Assembly (NCBI GenBank): GCA_002399265.1
Contig: DHDG01000020.1
Coordinates: 3,163-27,079 of the forward strand
DNA length: 23,917 nucleotides
Source of the DNA: Firmicutes bacterium UBA4882
Lineage (GTDB): Bacteria; Bacillota; UBA4882
Direction: 5' to 3'
The notes beneath the pieces are model-generated. The model was not told where the DNA came from and made no database searches. It saw only the letters and a program-made list of their open reading frames with translations. Shown here piece after piece: positions 7,901 through 15,399 of this stretch (the first letter of the stretch is position 1; each line of letters begins with the position of its first letter). The position numbers were made by a program, and so were the translations under genes.

Positions 7901-8394
7901 TGGTTAATCAGGCGAAAAGCATTATTAAGTAGTGCGCCGTCGGTAAAGCGCAGTTCTCGCAGCTTGTCCGCCTGAAAGTAGCTGTTTTGCAGGCGACCCG
8001 CCAACAGCTTGCGACAGACGCGATCATAGATCAGGCGACACCCGACTTCATCCATGATTGTAAAACCTGGATCCAGTCCGGCAGTCAGAGCCTCCGCCTT
8101 CAACAGGCGCAAAGCAAAAGCGTGAAACGTTGTCACCCAGGAATTGAGCGGATCAACCTCCGGTACTTCACTGCGAATACGCTCCAGCATTTCGGCAGCC
8201 GCTTTGTTGGTAAAGGTCAATGCCAGCAAATTCTCCGCGGGAATCTTGCCATTGCGCACAAAATGCTGAAAACGACCAACCAGAATGGTGGTCTTCCCGG
8301 TCCCGGCCCCGGCAATCACTTTGAGAGGACGATCTGCGGGAAAGGTCACCGCCTCCAGCTGTTCTTTATTCAAATCATCTGCGAGATGGCTCAT
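4909..8394 (-). CDS. UvrD-family helicase with C-terminal Fe-S RecB-type nuclease (AddA/AdnB-like)
   Basis: This 1161-residue protein looks like the motor-active subunit of a double-strand-break resection enzyme. All SF1A helicase motifs are intact: Q motif (LNKEQLEAV, 8-16), Walker A AGAGTGKTT (28-36), Ia LTFTNKAAAEM (59-69), Ib TTFHAFALRLL (88-98), II DEFQD (276-280), III VGDDKQSIYGWR (303-314), IV IKRNYRS, V TIHKSKGLEFP (654-664), VI LWYVALTRARE (743-753). The C-terminal nuclease has GSAVH (H922), FRGFID (D1008), and LIDYKTN (D1022, K1024). C886 (LHCPERYYF) plus C1123, C1126 and C1131 form a likely 4Fe-4S set, though the last spacing is X4 rather than the usual X5. Low-complexity Ala/Gly/Glu stretches sit at about 496-525, 815-846 and 1073-1100. 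Its ATG overlaps the upstream helicase stop by 4 bp (ATGA). A generic UvrD/AddA label is safe; AdnB-like is inference. Confidence 0.9.
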   Translation of the reverse strand: MSHLADDLNKEQLEAVTFPADRPLKVIAGAGTGKTTILVGRFQHFVRNGKIPAENLLALTFTNKAAAEMLERIRSEVPEVDPLNSWVTTFHAFALRLLKAEALTAGLDPGFTIMDEVGCRLIYDRVCRKLLAGRLQNSYFQADKLRELRFTDGALLNNAFRLINQLKDAAIGPQEFIDTCLEVHLGYARNLWAAIEGLPGKYRKKPKILEQLVGEEQYEQEVASLIYTLYQAYQEELVKNRVLDFGDLIAKACLVLQEHPQRREYYRRKFQHILIDEFQDTSAAQFQLVQLLARDNMRNVTIVGDDKQSIYGWRNAKVENVRLFDPELRGGSALTIKRNYRSYGEILSLATAAIRRSSYFARRPDELELIPEKKGFHGKATVFVYEDQREAEAAFIAAQIKELLAAGRKPGDIVILMRSLNPAKAYEDALLKEGIPYQTSGGIGFYDREEIQDILSYLRLVEDPLDEMALIRVLSRPPYAVSDRFLAEVAALCRRRGSGGAAAEMPGPEAHEAYEAHDAAEAPEFLVRLEAAVAGKLADFPGCREGLARAAELLRRLAGLHKLRDLIMPQELVTRVLKDTGYLSYLRSLPASAQARSSANLEKLAALAAEYARAYPGAALSDFLSYINAAITFGVVEGEADITAAAGDAVKIMTIHKSKGLEFPVVFVVGIGPGRFPPNFKGSGFSFSPETGLVVRKSDPVGGNTQKYSPFHFSDQRDLYESAGVGNPELQAREAVIEEERRLWYVALTRAREMLFLSGTTLTTKLRQQQDAEAAAMADPHGDFLAEAISFINDYAADQYGAILTDQGPRCFVAEGGTGAGADPGTAASINADAERTAQSEVASTLESSWLLGLLGLDAAAGVLAAEQYPPYVNLSFSAIRMFLHCPERYYFLYRWRFPSDRPVEALNQLGYDPTLLGSAVHMAVENARKAGKGAADDYLCEFRKACQALGINRQICETVYLPMAQEWLQRFAGSDLGQPMAGELWEQPFAMEWPVSRTTVRFRGFIDQLIPRQDGQWDLIDYKTNRVLGPAEIQDYTLQLQLYALACREALGLQIGNLYLYHFPKGTLLKIDDDAGAGVRASAGANSRAAAGGAAAGILAKVGDAIAAGETEIDFRWPDRGCRHCPVTVCPLRDEEKTEVAEEETELEPEESVAQFAFEL

Positions 8395-11255
8395 GCTTCC
8401 TCACCTGCCTCAGTTTCCGACTCGTCGTTTTCAATTTCAGCGGTACAGATCCACTTGTAGAGACAGCGTTTGCATTCCTGCGGCGTTTTGGGGCACGCAG
8501 GGTATTGTCCAGACGCCATGGCATCCAGAGTATCATGCAGCAGTTGTTTGACAACCTCCAAATCGCCGCCGGTAATCTCAAAAGCTCTCTCCTGGGATCT
8601 ATCTGTGTTTTCCGGATTGATCTCAAAAACGCGCCGGTTTTGTGATCCAATTTGATAATAACTGAACCGCGTCACCTTTTTGCCCTCAGCTTCCATTGCC
8701 AGATAATAAATCGGCAACTGAAAATCAGCTGGCTGATAGTCGTCGCTATCGTCAAAATTGAGAAATTGCTTCTTGATCGCCTTGGCCGCCGCATTATCAT
8801 ACGCAGAAGTTTTGTAATCAACTAGTTCAAAGGTACCGTCCTGCAGCTGATCGATGCGATCTATACGTCCCCTGATTATGTATTTTCCATAGCGGAAGCT
8901 GAATGGCTTTTCTGTTTCCAGCACCTGGCGGCCTTCCCAGCTTGGCAAGGCCAGATAATCCAAGTAATCGTCCAGTAATTTCACAGCTAGGCGTCGCAAG
9001 CTCTCGTTCAGCAGCTGCGGACCCAGCTCGGCTTGCATGGCCTGCATTTCTTGATCCAGGATGGCGTGCAGCCGCACCCCGGCCTTGCCGGGCGGCAGCA
9101 CATCAAGGTTCGGGTTTTCCCTATGAAAAGCCGATAAGGTTTGATGGACCAGCGTGCCCAGCGAGGCACCTGGTAACGTGATCCCTTGTAGCCGCAAGAT
9201 ATGCCCAAAAAAGTATTTCTTGGGACAGCTGAGATATTCGCGAATTCCGGAGTGGCTGAACGCCCGGCGCGCGGGAATAGCTTCCTGCGCCATCGGCGCC
9301 GTGGACAGGTCATCGTTTGTGGCGCTGATCGCGCTTGCGTTTGCATCTGCGCTTGCGTCCGCGCCTGCGCCCGCTGCCGCCGCCGCGCTCTCCCGGGAAT
9401 AAGGTTCAGGGCTTCCAAAGCGCTCCAATGCCAGGAGGGAAGGTTCCGCTTCATTCTGGCCATACTTTTGGGAACAACTAACGATCAAACTCCGGCGGGC
9501 GCGTGTCACTGCGCATTGAAACAGGTCTGCTTCACGGACACGGCGCGACTGACGATCTTTGGTATCGCGCAGTCCCAGAGATTCTTTTAAAGGATCATGC
9601 TCGGCGCCACGTGGGAAATTGCCCATGATCATGCCGCAGACAAAGACGGCTTCCGCCTCTTGACCCTTCGCCTGATGCACACCAAGGATCCGGACGGCTG
9701 GCGTGGCCACATAGGCCGCCGCATTTTCGCCCCAAAAGGCGGCGCTGGCGTCCAGGAAAACGTCGACAGCCGGCGTCGTATCACTCTCCTTCTCCTGGTG
9801 ATACGCACCGTCAAAATCTTTCAACAGTTGAAGGTATTGCGCCAGCCGGTGCATTTCCTCATCCTTGCTGAATAGCGGTTGTGGATCCGCATTTGCGGCC
9901 ATCAGATGGGCCACAACGCCGCTGCGGTTCAGAAACGCATTGGCAATCTCATAGAGTCGGCTATTCTGCGCCGCCACAGCGTCCTTATCAAAACCATCCA
10001 GCAATGCGCAGATGGCCTGCTGTCCAGGCACCCCACAAGTCGGATCTGCCAGCAGTTCCGGCAGCGTCAGTCCTTTCTCGCGCGCGGCCCGAACCGCGCG
10101 CACCAGCGTCAGACGATCCAGTCCCAACAACGGCGAGGACAGCCAACGCATCAGGTGATCCTCGTCGCCGGGATTTTTCAGCGATTCAAAGTACTGTGCC
10201 AACAGCCGCGCGGCTGCTCCCTGGACTAGAGGCTGGCCCCCCAGAACTCGGTACGGTATCCCGGCAGAGGTAAAGGCCGTTTCCAGTTCAAAGCCGATCG
10301 AGGCGTAATCCCGGTAAAGCACCATAATTTCTTCCGGTGCTGTGCCACTACGGAGCAACGCAGCGATCTGCGCTGCCGTTCCGGCGGCTTCTTCAGCGGC
10401 AGTCCGAAAGAGTAGAAAGCGTTCGGAGTACTGCGGCAATCTGCGATGATCCTCTGTGAGATGCAGTGCGCGGCCGGTAGCGGCACCCTCGGCACTGCCC
10501 CCGCTGAAGATCATCGTGCGGTAAAAGGGGCGTAGCGATGCCACAAATTGCTTTTCGAGCGGGCTCATGCTTTCCCAGCCGTCGACCAGCAACTCGCACG
10601 CCTGCCCCTGCGCCTGCGCCTGCCCCTGCAATTCCGCCCGCGCCTGTATCTGCGGGTCCTGTTTTGGAAAACCGGCTGCCAGGGCCGCCCTCACGATCCC
10701 CGTGTAGGGGGCCAAAGCACGCCGATTGTAATAATCATTCAAGAAGGAATCTAGGCGGGCGAGATAGGTCTGCGGGCTGGCGACAGCGTCACCGCGGCGC
10801 AAATCATCCAACGCTCCCAAAACCGCCTGCACTGTCCCGACACCCGTCTGCCCGCCCCAGAGCGGCGCTCCGCTCACCAGGCCACGCATGACCCGGCGCA
10901 GAAATAAAAATTCCTCGAACCGTTCCAGCAGCCGCCAGTTACGCCCGAGGCTCGTCATCATCTTTAAGGCCAGTCCGGCCGGTGTTTCAATTCTGATTCC
11001 CGGGTTTCCTGACAACGCATTGCGCAAATTTCCGCGAATGCTACCAGCAGCCGCCAGAACCAAGATTGCGTCTGGAGCAACTCCATTGGCAAGCAGTTTC
11101 TCTACTCTGGCGATCAGGGCCGCGGTCTTTCCAGAACCGGCAGCCCCGCTCACCGCCAAGCTTGTCCCTGGAAATTTGAGGATCTCTATTTGCTGCGGAT
11201 CCGGCTGCGGCGGACCCGTCTGCTGCGCATCAAGTCTAATATCAGCCATGTGCAT
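8391..11255 (-). CDS. Helicase-like protein with C-terminal Fe-S PD-(D/E)XK nuclease (AddB/AdnA-like)
   Basis: From the ATG at 11255 it has 954 residues. This ATG overlaps the preceding reductase stop by 1 bp (TGATG); an upstream ATG at 11315 lies inside the reductase's ferredoxin codons and is unlikely. Walker A is intact (GAAGSGKT, 37-44). Motif Ia is degenerate (VLAAAGSIRGN), motif II reads LLVDGWESMS (222-231) without DExx, and motif III is unrecognisable. Motif V-like VRILGVHQAKGQEAEAVFVC (521-540) and motif VI-like CAVTRARRSL (581-590) remain. The nuclease shows LSCPKKYFF (C677), LVHQ (H704), IIRGRIDRID (D799) and LVDYKT (D813, K815). The iron-sulfur set is exact: C677 ... C928-X2-C931-X5-C937. 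Simple repeats lie at 206-219 (QGQAQAQGQA) and 622-642 (Ala/Gly/Asp). It probably pairs with the next gene as the structural, motor-degenerate subunit. AddB is the alternative name. Confidence 0.88.
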   Translation of the reverse strand: MHMADIRLDAQQTGPPQPDPQQIEILKFPGTSLAVSGAAGSGKTAALIARVEKLLANGVAPDAILVLAAAGSIRGNLRNALSGNPGIRIETPAGLALKMMTSLGRNWRLLERFEEFLFLRRVMRGLVSGAPLWGGQTGVGTVQAVLGALDDLRRGDAVASPQTYLARLDSFLNDYYNRRALAPYTGIVRAALAAGFPKQDPQIQARAELQGQAQAQGQACELLVDGWESMSPLEKQFVASLRPFYRTMIFSGGSAEGAATGRALHLTEDHRRLPQYSERFLLFRTAAEEAAGTAAQIAALLRSGTAPEEIMVLYRDYASIGFELETAFTSAGIPYRVLGGQPLVQGAAARLLAQYFESLKNPGDEDHLMRWLSSPLLGLDRLTLVRAVRAAREKGLTLPELLADPTCGVPGQQAICALLDGFDKDAVAAQNSRLYEIANAFLNRSGVVAHLMAANADPQPLFSKDEEMHRLAQYLQLLKDFDGAYHQEKESDTTPAVDVFLDASAAFWGENAAAYVATPAVRILGVHQAKGQEAEAVFVCGMIMGNFPRGAEHDPLKESLGLRDTKDRQSRRVREADLFQCAVTRARRSLIVSCSQKYGQNEAEPSLLALERFGSPEPYSRESAAAAAGAGADASADANASAISATNDDLSTAPMAQEAIPARRAFSHSGIREYLSCPKKYFFGHILRLQGITLPGASLGTLVHQTLSAFHRENPNLDVLPPGKAGVRLHAILDQEMQAMQAELGPQLLNESLRRLAVKLLDDYLDYLALPSWEGRQVLETEKPFSFRYGKYIIRGRIDRIDQLQDGTFELVDYKTSAYDNAAAKAIKKQFLNFDDSDDYQPADFQLPIYYLAMEAEGKKVTRFSYYQIGSQNRRVFEINPENTDRSQERAFEITGGDLEVVKQLLHDTLDAMASGQYPACPKTPQECKRCLYKWICTAEIENDESETEAGEEA
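9331..9395 (-). repeat. Degenerate Ala-codon simple-sequence tract inside the AddB/AdnA-like gene
   Basis: A GC-rich run of imperfect GCN-type triplets and hexamers encodes an Ala/Gly/Asp/Asn/Ser stretch (AAAAAGAGADASADANASA) in the linker between the helicase-like and nuclease domains. It keeps frame and lies where the protein should be flexible. Confidence 0.6.
10599..10628 (-). repeat. Five tandem hexamers in the AddB/AdnA-like gene
   Basis: On the plus strand five adjacent units read CGCCTG, CCCCTG, CGCCTG, CGCCTG, CCCCTG. They encode alternating Gln-Ala/Gln-Gly (QGQAQAQGQA) just before the degenerate motif II. The unit is a multiple of three, so copy-number change would alter length without breaking the frame. 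Confidence 0.75.
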
Positions 11256-12214
11256 CACACCACCCTGATCGCGAAAGCCGGGCACCCCGGAGTACAATAG
11301 CCGCACAGCACGCATTTGGAGGGGTCACAATGCGCCTTTCCGTCTTGCAGGCTGATAGCGCCGGACGGACAGGTTTGAACGCAGGCACCGCACCCTTCGC
11401 ACCACGCCTGGACGACAATGCGTTTGTGGCGCTTTGAATCAGTGATCGCCGCCTGCATCTCTGCCGTAAGCGGAACGTTTTCGAAGAAAGCTACATCCGT
11501 CTCAACTTCCTGCGGACTAATCATGCCAACAGCGATGGCCTGCATACCCTCCAAATTGCGCACATAGGAAATGTTCTCGGCAAACTGATCCAGCCCGTTG
11601 CCGCCACCCAGCGCTTTCATGGCATAAACGCCCTTACCGGCCTTGCCGAGAAGCGCAATAGCCTCCACCATTTCCTCGCGAGTGCCACCCATGATCCCCA
11701 AACCCATGCGGTTGATCAAGGGATGCACGACGTCAATATAATCCAAGCTGGCAACCGCCTTGGCTACATGGGCATAATGGGTGGAAATGCCGATCGCCCG
11801 CAAGCGGCCTTTGGCCTTATATTCGCATAAGCACTCAATTGCACCAGGGCGCTCCTCAATCGGTTGCGCTGCCCGCGCGCCGTGCAGCATAAAGATATCC
11901 GGGTATCTTCCCAAAGAGGTCCGCGCCAGTTCGATGTCGCGCTCCATATCCTCATAAGTCGCCGCCGCTGATTTGCTGTTGATCACCACGTCCGCCGTCG
12001 GATGCATCGTCAGTGCCAGCCGGATGGGTTCATAGGTGCGATACATCGTGGCGGTGTCGATAAAATTGACACCCAACTCCAGGGCACGCACGATCGCCTT
12101 GGCACCATCCTCCGGAGTGAGGTTGGCCTGCATTGGTCCCATGGGCAGCGTCCCAAAGGCCAGTTCAGAAACGGAGATTCCACTCTTGCCCAATATGCAG
12201 CGTTGCAGTGTCAT
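11255..12214 (-). CDS. Aldo/keto reductase with C-terminal two-[4Fe-4S] ferredoxin domain
   Basis: This is a 319-residue cytosolic oxidoreductase. The TIM-barrel AKR core carries the catalytic tetrad D53 (NFIDTATMY), Y58, K81 (VINSK) and H111 (FMLHGA). The tail has two ferredoxin motifs, C272-C275-C278-C282P and C301-C304-C307-C311P, typical of bacterial-ferredoxin [4Fe-4S] pairs. Such proteins occur widely in anaerobes, and their substrates are mostly unknown. The clusters suggest electron exchange with ferredoxin rather than simple NADPH use, which is inference. The ATG overlaps the upstream PspC stop by 1 bp (TGATG), and its own stop overlaps the next start the same way, so translation is probably coupled along pspC, this gene and the two helicase-nuclease genes. 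No link between reductase and DNA repair is established. Confidence 0.93.
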   Translation of the reverse strand: MTLQRCILGKSGISVSELAFGTLPMGPMQANLTPEDGAKAIVRALELGVNFIDTATMYRTYEPIRLALTMHPTADVVINSKSAAATYEDMERDIELARTSLGRYPDIFMLHGARAAQPIEERPGAIECLCEYKAKGRLRAIGISTHYAHVAKAVASLDYIDVVHPLINRMGLGIMGGTREEMVEAIALLGKAGKGVYAMKALGGGNGLDQFAENISYVRNLEGMQAIAVGMISPQEVETDVAFFENVPLTAEMQAAITDSKRHKRIVVQAWCEGCGACVQTCPSGAISLQDGKAHCDPSKCVLCGYCTPGCPAFAIRVV

Positions 12215-12405
12215 CAGTCAATATCCTCCAGCGGGATAATAATTACAGCCAGAATATAAAACAGGATCCCTGCTCCGCATGAAACCAGCGTAAAACCAGC
12301 AAAAACAAGTCTAATCAAGGTCGGATCCACTTGCAGATGTTCCCCAATGCCGCCGGCCACACCGGCAATCATACTGTCACGCCGCGAACGATACAACTTT
12401 TTCAT
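12214..12405 (-). CDS. PspC-domain small membrane protein
   Basis: This 63-residue protein consists of one PspC domain: KKLYRSRRDSMIAGVAGGIG (2-21), the DPTLIRLVFAGF core (27-38), and a hydrophobic segment ending in GILFYILAVIIIPLED (46-61). PspC domains occur in phage-shock and envelope-stress proteins and in many small stand-alone membrane proteins of Bacillota whose role is not settled. The Shine-Dalgarno is weak (GGGAG about 13 nt away), but a 23-codon ORF ends exactly at its ATG (TGA-ATG), which could supply ribosomes by coupling. Its stop overlaps the reductase start by 1 bp. A second, broken PspC-like sequence lies before serS. Confidence 0.9.
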   Translation of the reverse strand: MKKLYRSRRDSMIAGVAGGIGEHLQVDPTLIRLVFAGFTLVSCGAGILFYILAVIIIPLEDID

Positions 12406-12477
12406 TCAGCCATCAGCACTCCCTTCAACCATACATCTTCTGTAACGGCTCACAGACTTGTTTGTTTCATTCGCCAT
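12406..12477 (-). CDS. Possible 23-residue leader-type peptide before pspC
   Basis: An ORF beginning MANETNKSVSRYRRCM fills the gap between fchA and the PspC gene. A TAAGG, part of the fchA stop, lies 6 nt before its ATG. Its TGA directly abuts the PspC ATG. It may be a coupling peptide or chance; nothing homologous is known to me. Confidence 0.2.
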   Translation of the reverse strand: MANETNKSVSRYRRCMVEGSADG

Positions 12478-12485
12478 GGCGCGCC

Positions 12486-13112
12486 TTATTGCTGGAGCCG
12501 CTCTTCAATGTCACTGAGCATGCGCTCTTTAATGCCGCACACTTGTGCCATCATCGCGTCAGCTTCTGCTAAACAGCTATCCGCAAAGGCGCGATCCACG
12601 AGACCGCCCAAGTTAATCAAGACGTTCAACCTGGCTCCGTGGGCACCCGCCTCCAGCACCAGTGCTGCCACACCAACATCGCTCAACGCGGTCGCATTGC
12701 CCTTTTCGGCGACCACTGCCGCCAGCCTAATGGCGTTTGCGCAGGCCCGCATCGTTTTGAGCGGTACTTGAATCGCTACCTTGGTAGCTGCCTGAATCGC
12801 TTTTTGGCGTTCTGCAATTTGATCAGGAGTCTCTTTGGGGAGTGCCCTGGCAGCCTTGATACCATCAAAGGCGTTGCTGTCTTCCTCAAAAAGATTGGCC
12901 AGCTGTTCGCGCAACTCTTCCGACTTTACCAGGATCTGTTCCATTTCTTCCGATACGGCTAAGTATTTCTTTTTCCCGATTGTTAGACGACACACCATGG
13001 AAATCAGCGCAGCCCCATTGGCCCCGGCCAATGCCGATACGCTGCCGCCGCCCGGCGCCGGTGACGCGGAAGCAACCTCCGCCAAAATGCTGTTGATCGG
13101 TTCCTTTAACAA
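12486..13112 (-). CDS. fchA: Formiminotetrahydrofolate cyclodeaminase
   Basis: This 208-residue enzyme converts 5-formimino-THF to 5,10-methenyl-THF plus ammonia, the last step of the folate branch of histidine breakdown. It is a stand-alone version of the FTCD C-terminal domain. Seen are the N-terminal PAPGGGSVSALAGANGAAL segment (19-37), the helical body with FEEDSNAFDGI, and the C-terminal NALADVG-like SDVGVAALVLEAGAHGARLN stretch. The start is TTG at 13112, with GGGGAGG 7 nt upstream lying inside the hutI 3' end. The two genes overlap by 7 bp and are probably translationally coupled. It closes the ftcD-hutI-fchA group. Confidence 0.93.
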   Translation of the reverse strand: MLKEPINSILAEVASASPAPGGGSVSALAGANGAALISMVCRLTIGKKKYLAVSEEMEQILVKSEELREQLANLFEEDSNAFDGIKAARALPKETPDQIAERQKAIQAATKVAIQVPLKTMRACANAIRLAAVVAEKGNATALSDVGVAALVLEAGAHGARLNVLINLGGLVDRAFADSCLAEADAMMAQVCGIKERMLSDIEERLQQ

Positions 13113-14422
13113 GATGATTCCTCCCCGAAAATATTGACATTATGGCATACCTGCGCGCCTTTGAAAAAGACCTTTTCAACAGGATTGGTGCCGAAATGAT
13201 AAAACAGGTGCAAATGATTGGGCATGTCCAGAACTACAAAGTCGGCCTGTTTGCCAGGTTCAAGACTGCCAACCCGGTCTGCCAGGCCAACCGCGTGGGC
13301 GGCGTTTAGTGTCGCCGCGATCAGAGCCTCGCTGGGCGTCATTCGCATCGCAAAGGCTGCCAGATTTAAAACCATCGGCATCGATTCGGTCGGTGAAGAT
13401 CCTGGGTTACAGTCTGTGGCCAGCGCTACCGGCACGCCCATGGCAATCATATCTCTCGCCCGGGCATAAGCTCCGGTCATCAAGGAAAACGCCGTTCCCG
13501 GCAGGAGAACCGCCACCGTCCCGCCAGCTGCCATTTTGCGCAGGCCGTCATCGCCTGCTTTCAGCAGATGCTCCGCTGAAACAGCGCCTATTTCTGCAGC
13601 CAGGGCAGCGCCTCCCAAATCATTGATCTCATCGGCATGTACTTTGGGAGTCAGGCCGCATATCTTAGCCGCCTGCAAAATCCGACGTGACTGAGCAACG
13701 TCAAAAACGCCTTCTTCAAAAAAGACGTCGCAATAACGTACCGTCCCCAGGGCGGCTACTTCCGGAATCATACTGATAATCAGCCGGACATAACCTTCAT
13801 GATTATCGCGAAATTCCTCCGGCCAGGCATGCGCAGCCATAAAGGTATTCACCACATTGATCGGTTCCATTTGGGCAAGCCTGTTGGCCACCTGCAGTTG
13901 CTTCATCTCATCAACATCATTAAGCCCATAACCGCTTTTAATCTCAACGGTCGTCGTCCCATGAGCAATCATGCGGCGGATCCTGGCCCGGGATTGCCGG
14001 TACAATTCTTGCGCTGAAGCGGCTCTGGTAGCCTTGACGGTCGAAAGAATGCCCCCGCCCTGCTTCAGAATATCCAGGTAAGACACACCGGACAATTTCT
14101 TGGCCAGTTCCGCTTCCCGGGATCCGGCATAGACCGCATGCGTATGCGGATCGACAAACCCCGGAATGACCGTCTTACCCAGCGCGTTCACAACGACTGT
14201 ATCTGCCCCCGGCGCATACTGCCTCAGGATGTCGTCTGTACTTCCCACGGCACTGATCAGGCCGTCTTTGACAGCCATCGCACCATCTTTAATAATCACC
14301 GGATCTGCCAATGCATTGCCGGTGACCGGCTGACGGCCTTTACCGGCAATTGTGACTAATTCGTTGGCATGTATGAGCAACAAATCAGCTTTATTCGCGA
14401 CTTGGCCTTGCCCGTCCGGCAT
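13106..14422 (-). CDS. hutI: Imidazolonepropionase
   Basis: It hydrolyses 4-imidazolone-5-propanoate to N-formimino-L-glutamate, the third step of histidine degradation, in the cytosol. The protein is an amidohydrolase-superfamily metalloenzyme of 438 residues. Metal and catalytic residues are visible: PGFVDPHTHAVYAG (H93, H95), FMAAHAWP, KVHADEIND (H262, E265), SAEHLL (H285), and ATDCNPGSSP (D337). KSGYGL (162-167) is the family's substrate-binding segment. The length is slightly above usual, with a short insertion at about residues 28-42. GGAGG about 9 nt before the ATG supports the start. It lies 21 bp after ftcD and overlaps fchA by 7 bp. Confidence 0.97.
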   Translation of the reverse strand: MPDGQGQVANKADLLLIHANELVTIAGKGRQPVTGNALADPVIIKDGAMAVKDGLISAVGSTDDILRQYAPGADTVVVNALGKTVIPGFVDPHTHAVYAGSREAELAKKLSGVSYLDILKQGGGILSTVKATRAASAQELYRQSRARIRRMIAHGTTTVEIKSGYGLNDVDEMKQLQVANRLAQMEPINVVNTFMAAHAWPEEFRDNHEGYVRLIISMIPEVAALGTVRYCDVFFEEGVFDVAQSRRILQAAKICGLTPKVHADEINDLGGAALAAEIGAVSAEHLLKAGDDGLRKMAAGGTVAVLLPGTAFSLMTGAYARARDMIAMGVPVALATDCNPGSSPTESMPMVLNLAAFAMRMTPSEALIAATLNAAHAVGLADRVGSLEPGKQADFVVLDMPNHLHLFYHFGTNPVEKVFFKGAQVCHNVNIFGEESSC

Positions 14423-14443
14423 CGTTCATCGCCTCCGGTAAGA

Positions 14444-15346
14444 TTATTCGACAGTCAGTCTGGACTCCAGAATCTGCGCCCGGTCAAAATTCTCGATCCG
14501 CAGATAATATTCGGCCACATCAATGAGGGCGTCCATAGGTACGAGACCAATAATTTCGCTGCCCACCACCGGAACTCCGTATCTTTCCGCTTCCATTTTG
14601 ACGGTTTCGAAAACGCGATACAGCGAAGTCTTGCGGAAATTGATCATATTTATAGAAACCTGGGCAATATGACGTTCATCCAGGTTGACGCCCATCGCCT
14701 TGACAAACATATAGCCGCCATCGCGGGCGCGGATCAATTTAGCAATGCGCTTGGCAATGCTGATATCCGAAGTTCCCAGATTGATGTTAAATGCGACCAG
14801 CGGCATTCTGGCACCAACCACGGTGGCGCCGGCACTGGGATGCATATGCGCCGGCCCGAAATCCGGCTCTCTCTCCGGCTTTTCGCCCAGTTCCGCCTTT
14901 AACGCCTCATATTGACCCTTCCTGATATACGCCAAGTCACGACGTTCCGGACGGGTGGCGGCTTCTTCGTAAAGGTAGACCGGAATCTGCAGTTCAGTCC
15001 CGATGCGCTCTCCCAGCTTTTTAGCCATTTCAACGCAGTCCGCCATGGTCACTTCGCTGATCGGCACAAAGGGAATGACATCCGTAGCCCCGATGCGCGG
15101 ATGTTCGCCATGGTGTTGCTCCATATTGATCAACTCTGCGGCTTTGCTGCAAGCGGAGAAAGCTGCCTCGAGCACTTTCTCTGGTTCCCCGATGAAAGTC
15201 ACTACCGACCTGTTATGATCGGCATTCATGGAATGATCCAACAGCTTAACGCCTGGCACGGCGCTGATGACATCTAAGATCTGCTGTACCTTTTGCGCAT
15301 CCCGTCCCTCACTGAAATTCGGGATACATTCTACAATCCTAGCCAT
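14444..15346 (-). CDS. ftcD: Glutamate formimidoyltransferase
   Basis: It transfers the formimino group from formiminoglutamate to tetrahydrofolate, giving glutamate and 5-formimino-THF. The 300-residue protein is the stand-alone formiminotransferase domain; the cyclodeaminase is the separate fchA. Family marks are MARIVECIPNFSEGRD (1-16), LLDHSMNADHNRSVVTFIG (35-53), and EHPRIGATDVIPFVP (81-95), with H82 at the position of the catalytic His in the animal enzyme. The start is the ATG at 15346, with AGGAG 7 nt upstream. A longer frame beginning at 15439 would read through the upstream terminator stem and is rejected. Ammonia-releasing and folate-linked context fits fermentative histidine use. 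Confidence 0.95.
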   Translation of the reverse strand: MARIVECIPNFSEGRDAQKVQQILDVISAVPGVKLLDHSMNADHNRSVVTFIGEPEKVLEAAFSACSKAAELINMEQHHGEHPRIGATDVIPFVPISEVTMADCVEMAKKLGERIGTELQIPVYLYEEAATRPERRDLAYIRKGQYEALKAELGEKPEREPDFGPAHMHPSAGATVVGARMPLVAFNINLGTSDISIAKRIAKLIRARDGGYMFVKAMGVNLDERHIAQVSINMINFRKTSLYRVFETVKMEAERYGVPVVGSEIIGLVPMDALIDVAEYYLRIENFDRAQILESRLTVE

Positions 15347-15399
15347 AGTCCCGCTCCTCTCATTACCAATAATGATGATCAAATGTGCTCGCGTGCTGC

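Noticed and set aside
7987..8551. Plus-strand ORFs opposite the helicase-nuclease genes
   Set aside because: They are antisense shadows of conserved helicase motifs in GC-rich DNA, with no recognisable domain of their own.
10599..10628. Phase-variation switch from the hexamer repeat
   Set aside because: The unit is a multiple of three, so slippage cannot turn the gene on or off; only linker length would vary.
11256..11315. Helicase-nuclease start at the ATG at 11315
   Set aside because: It would overlap about 60 bp of the reductase's ferredoxin codons; the TGATG overlap at 11255 is the natural coupled start.
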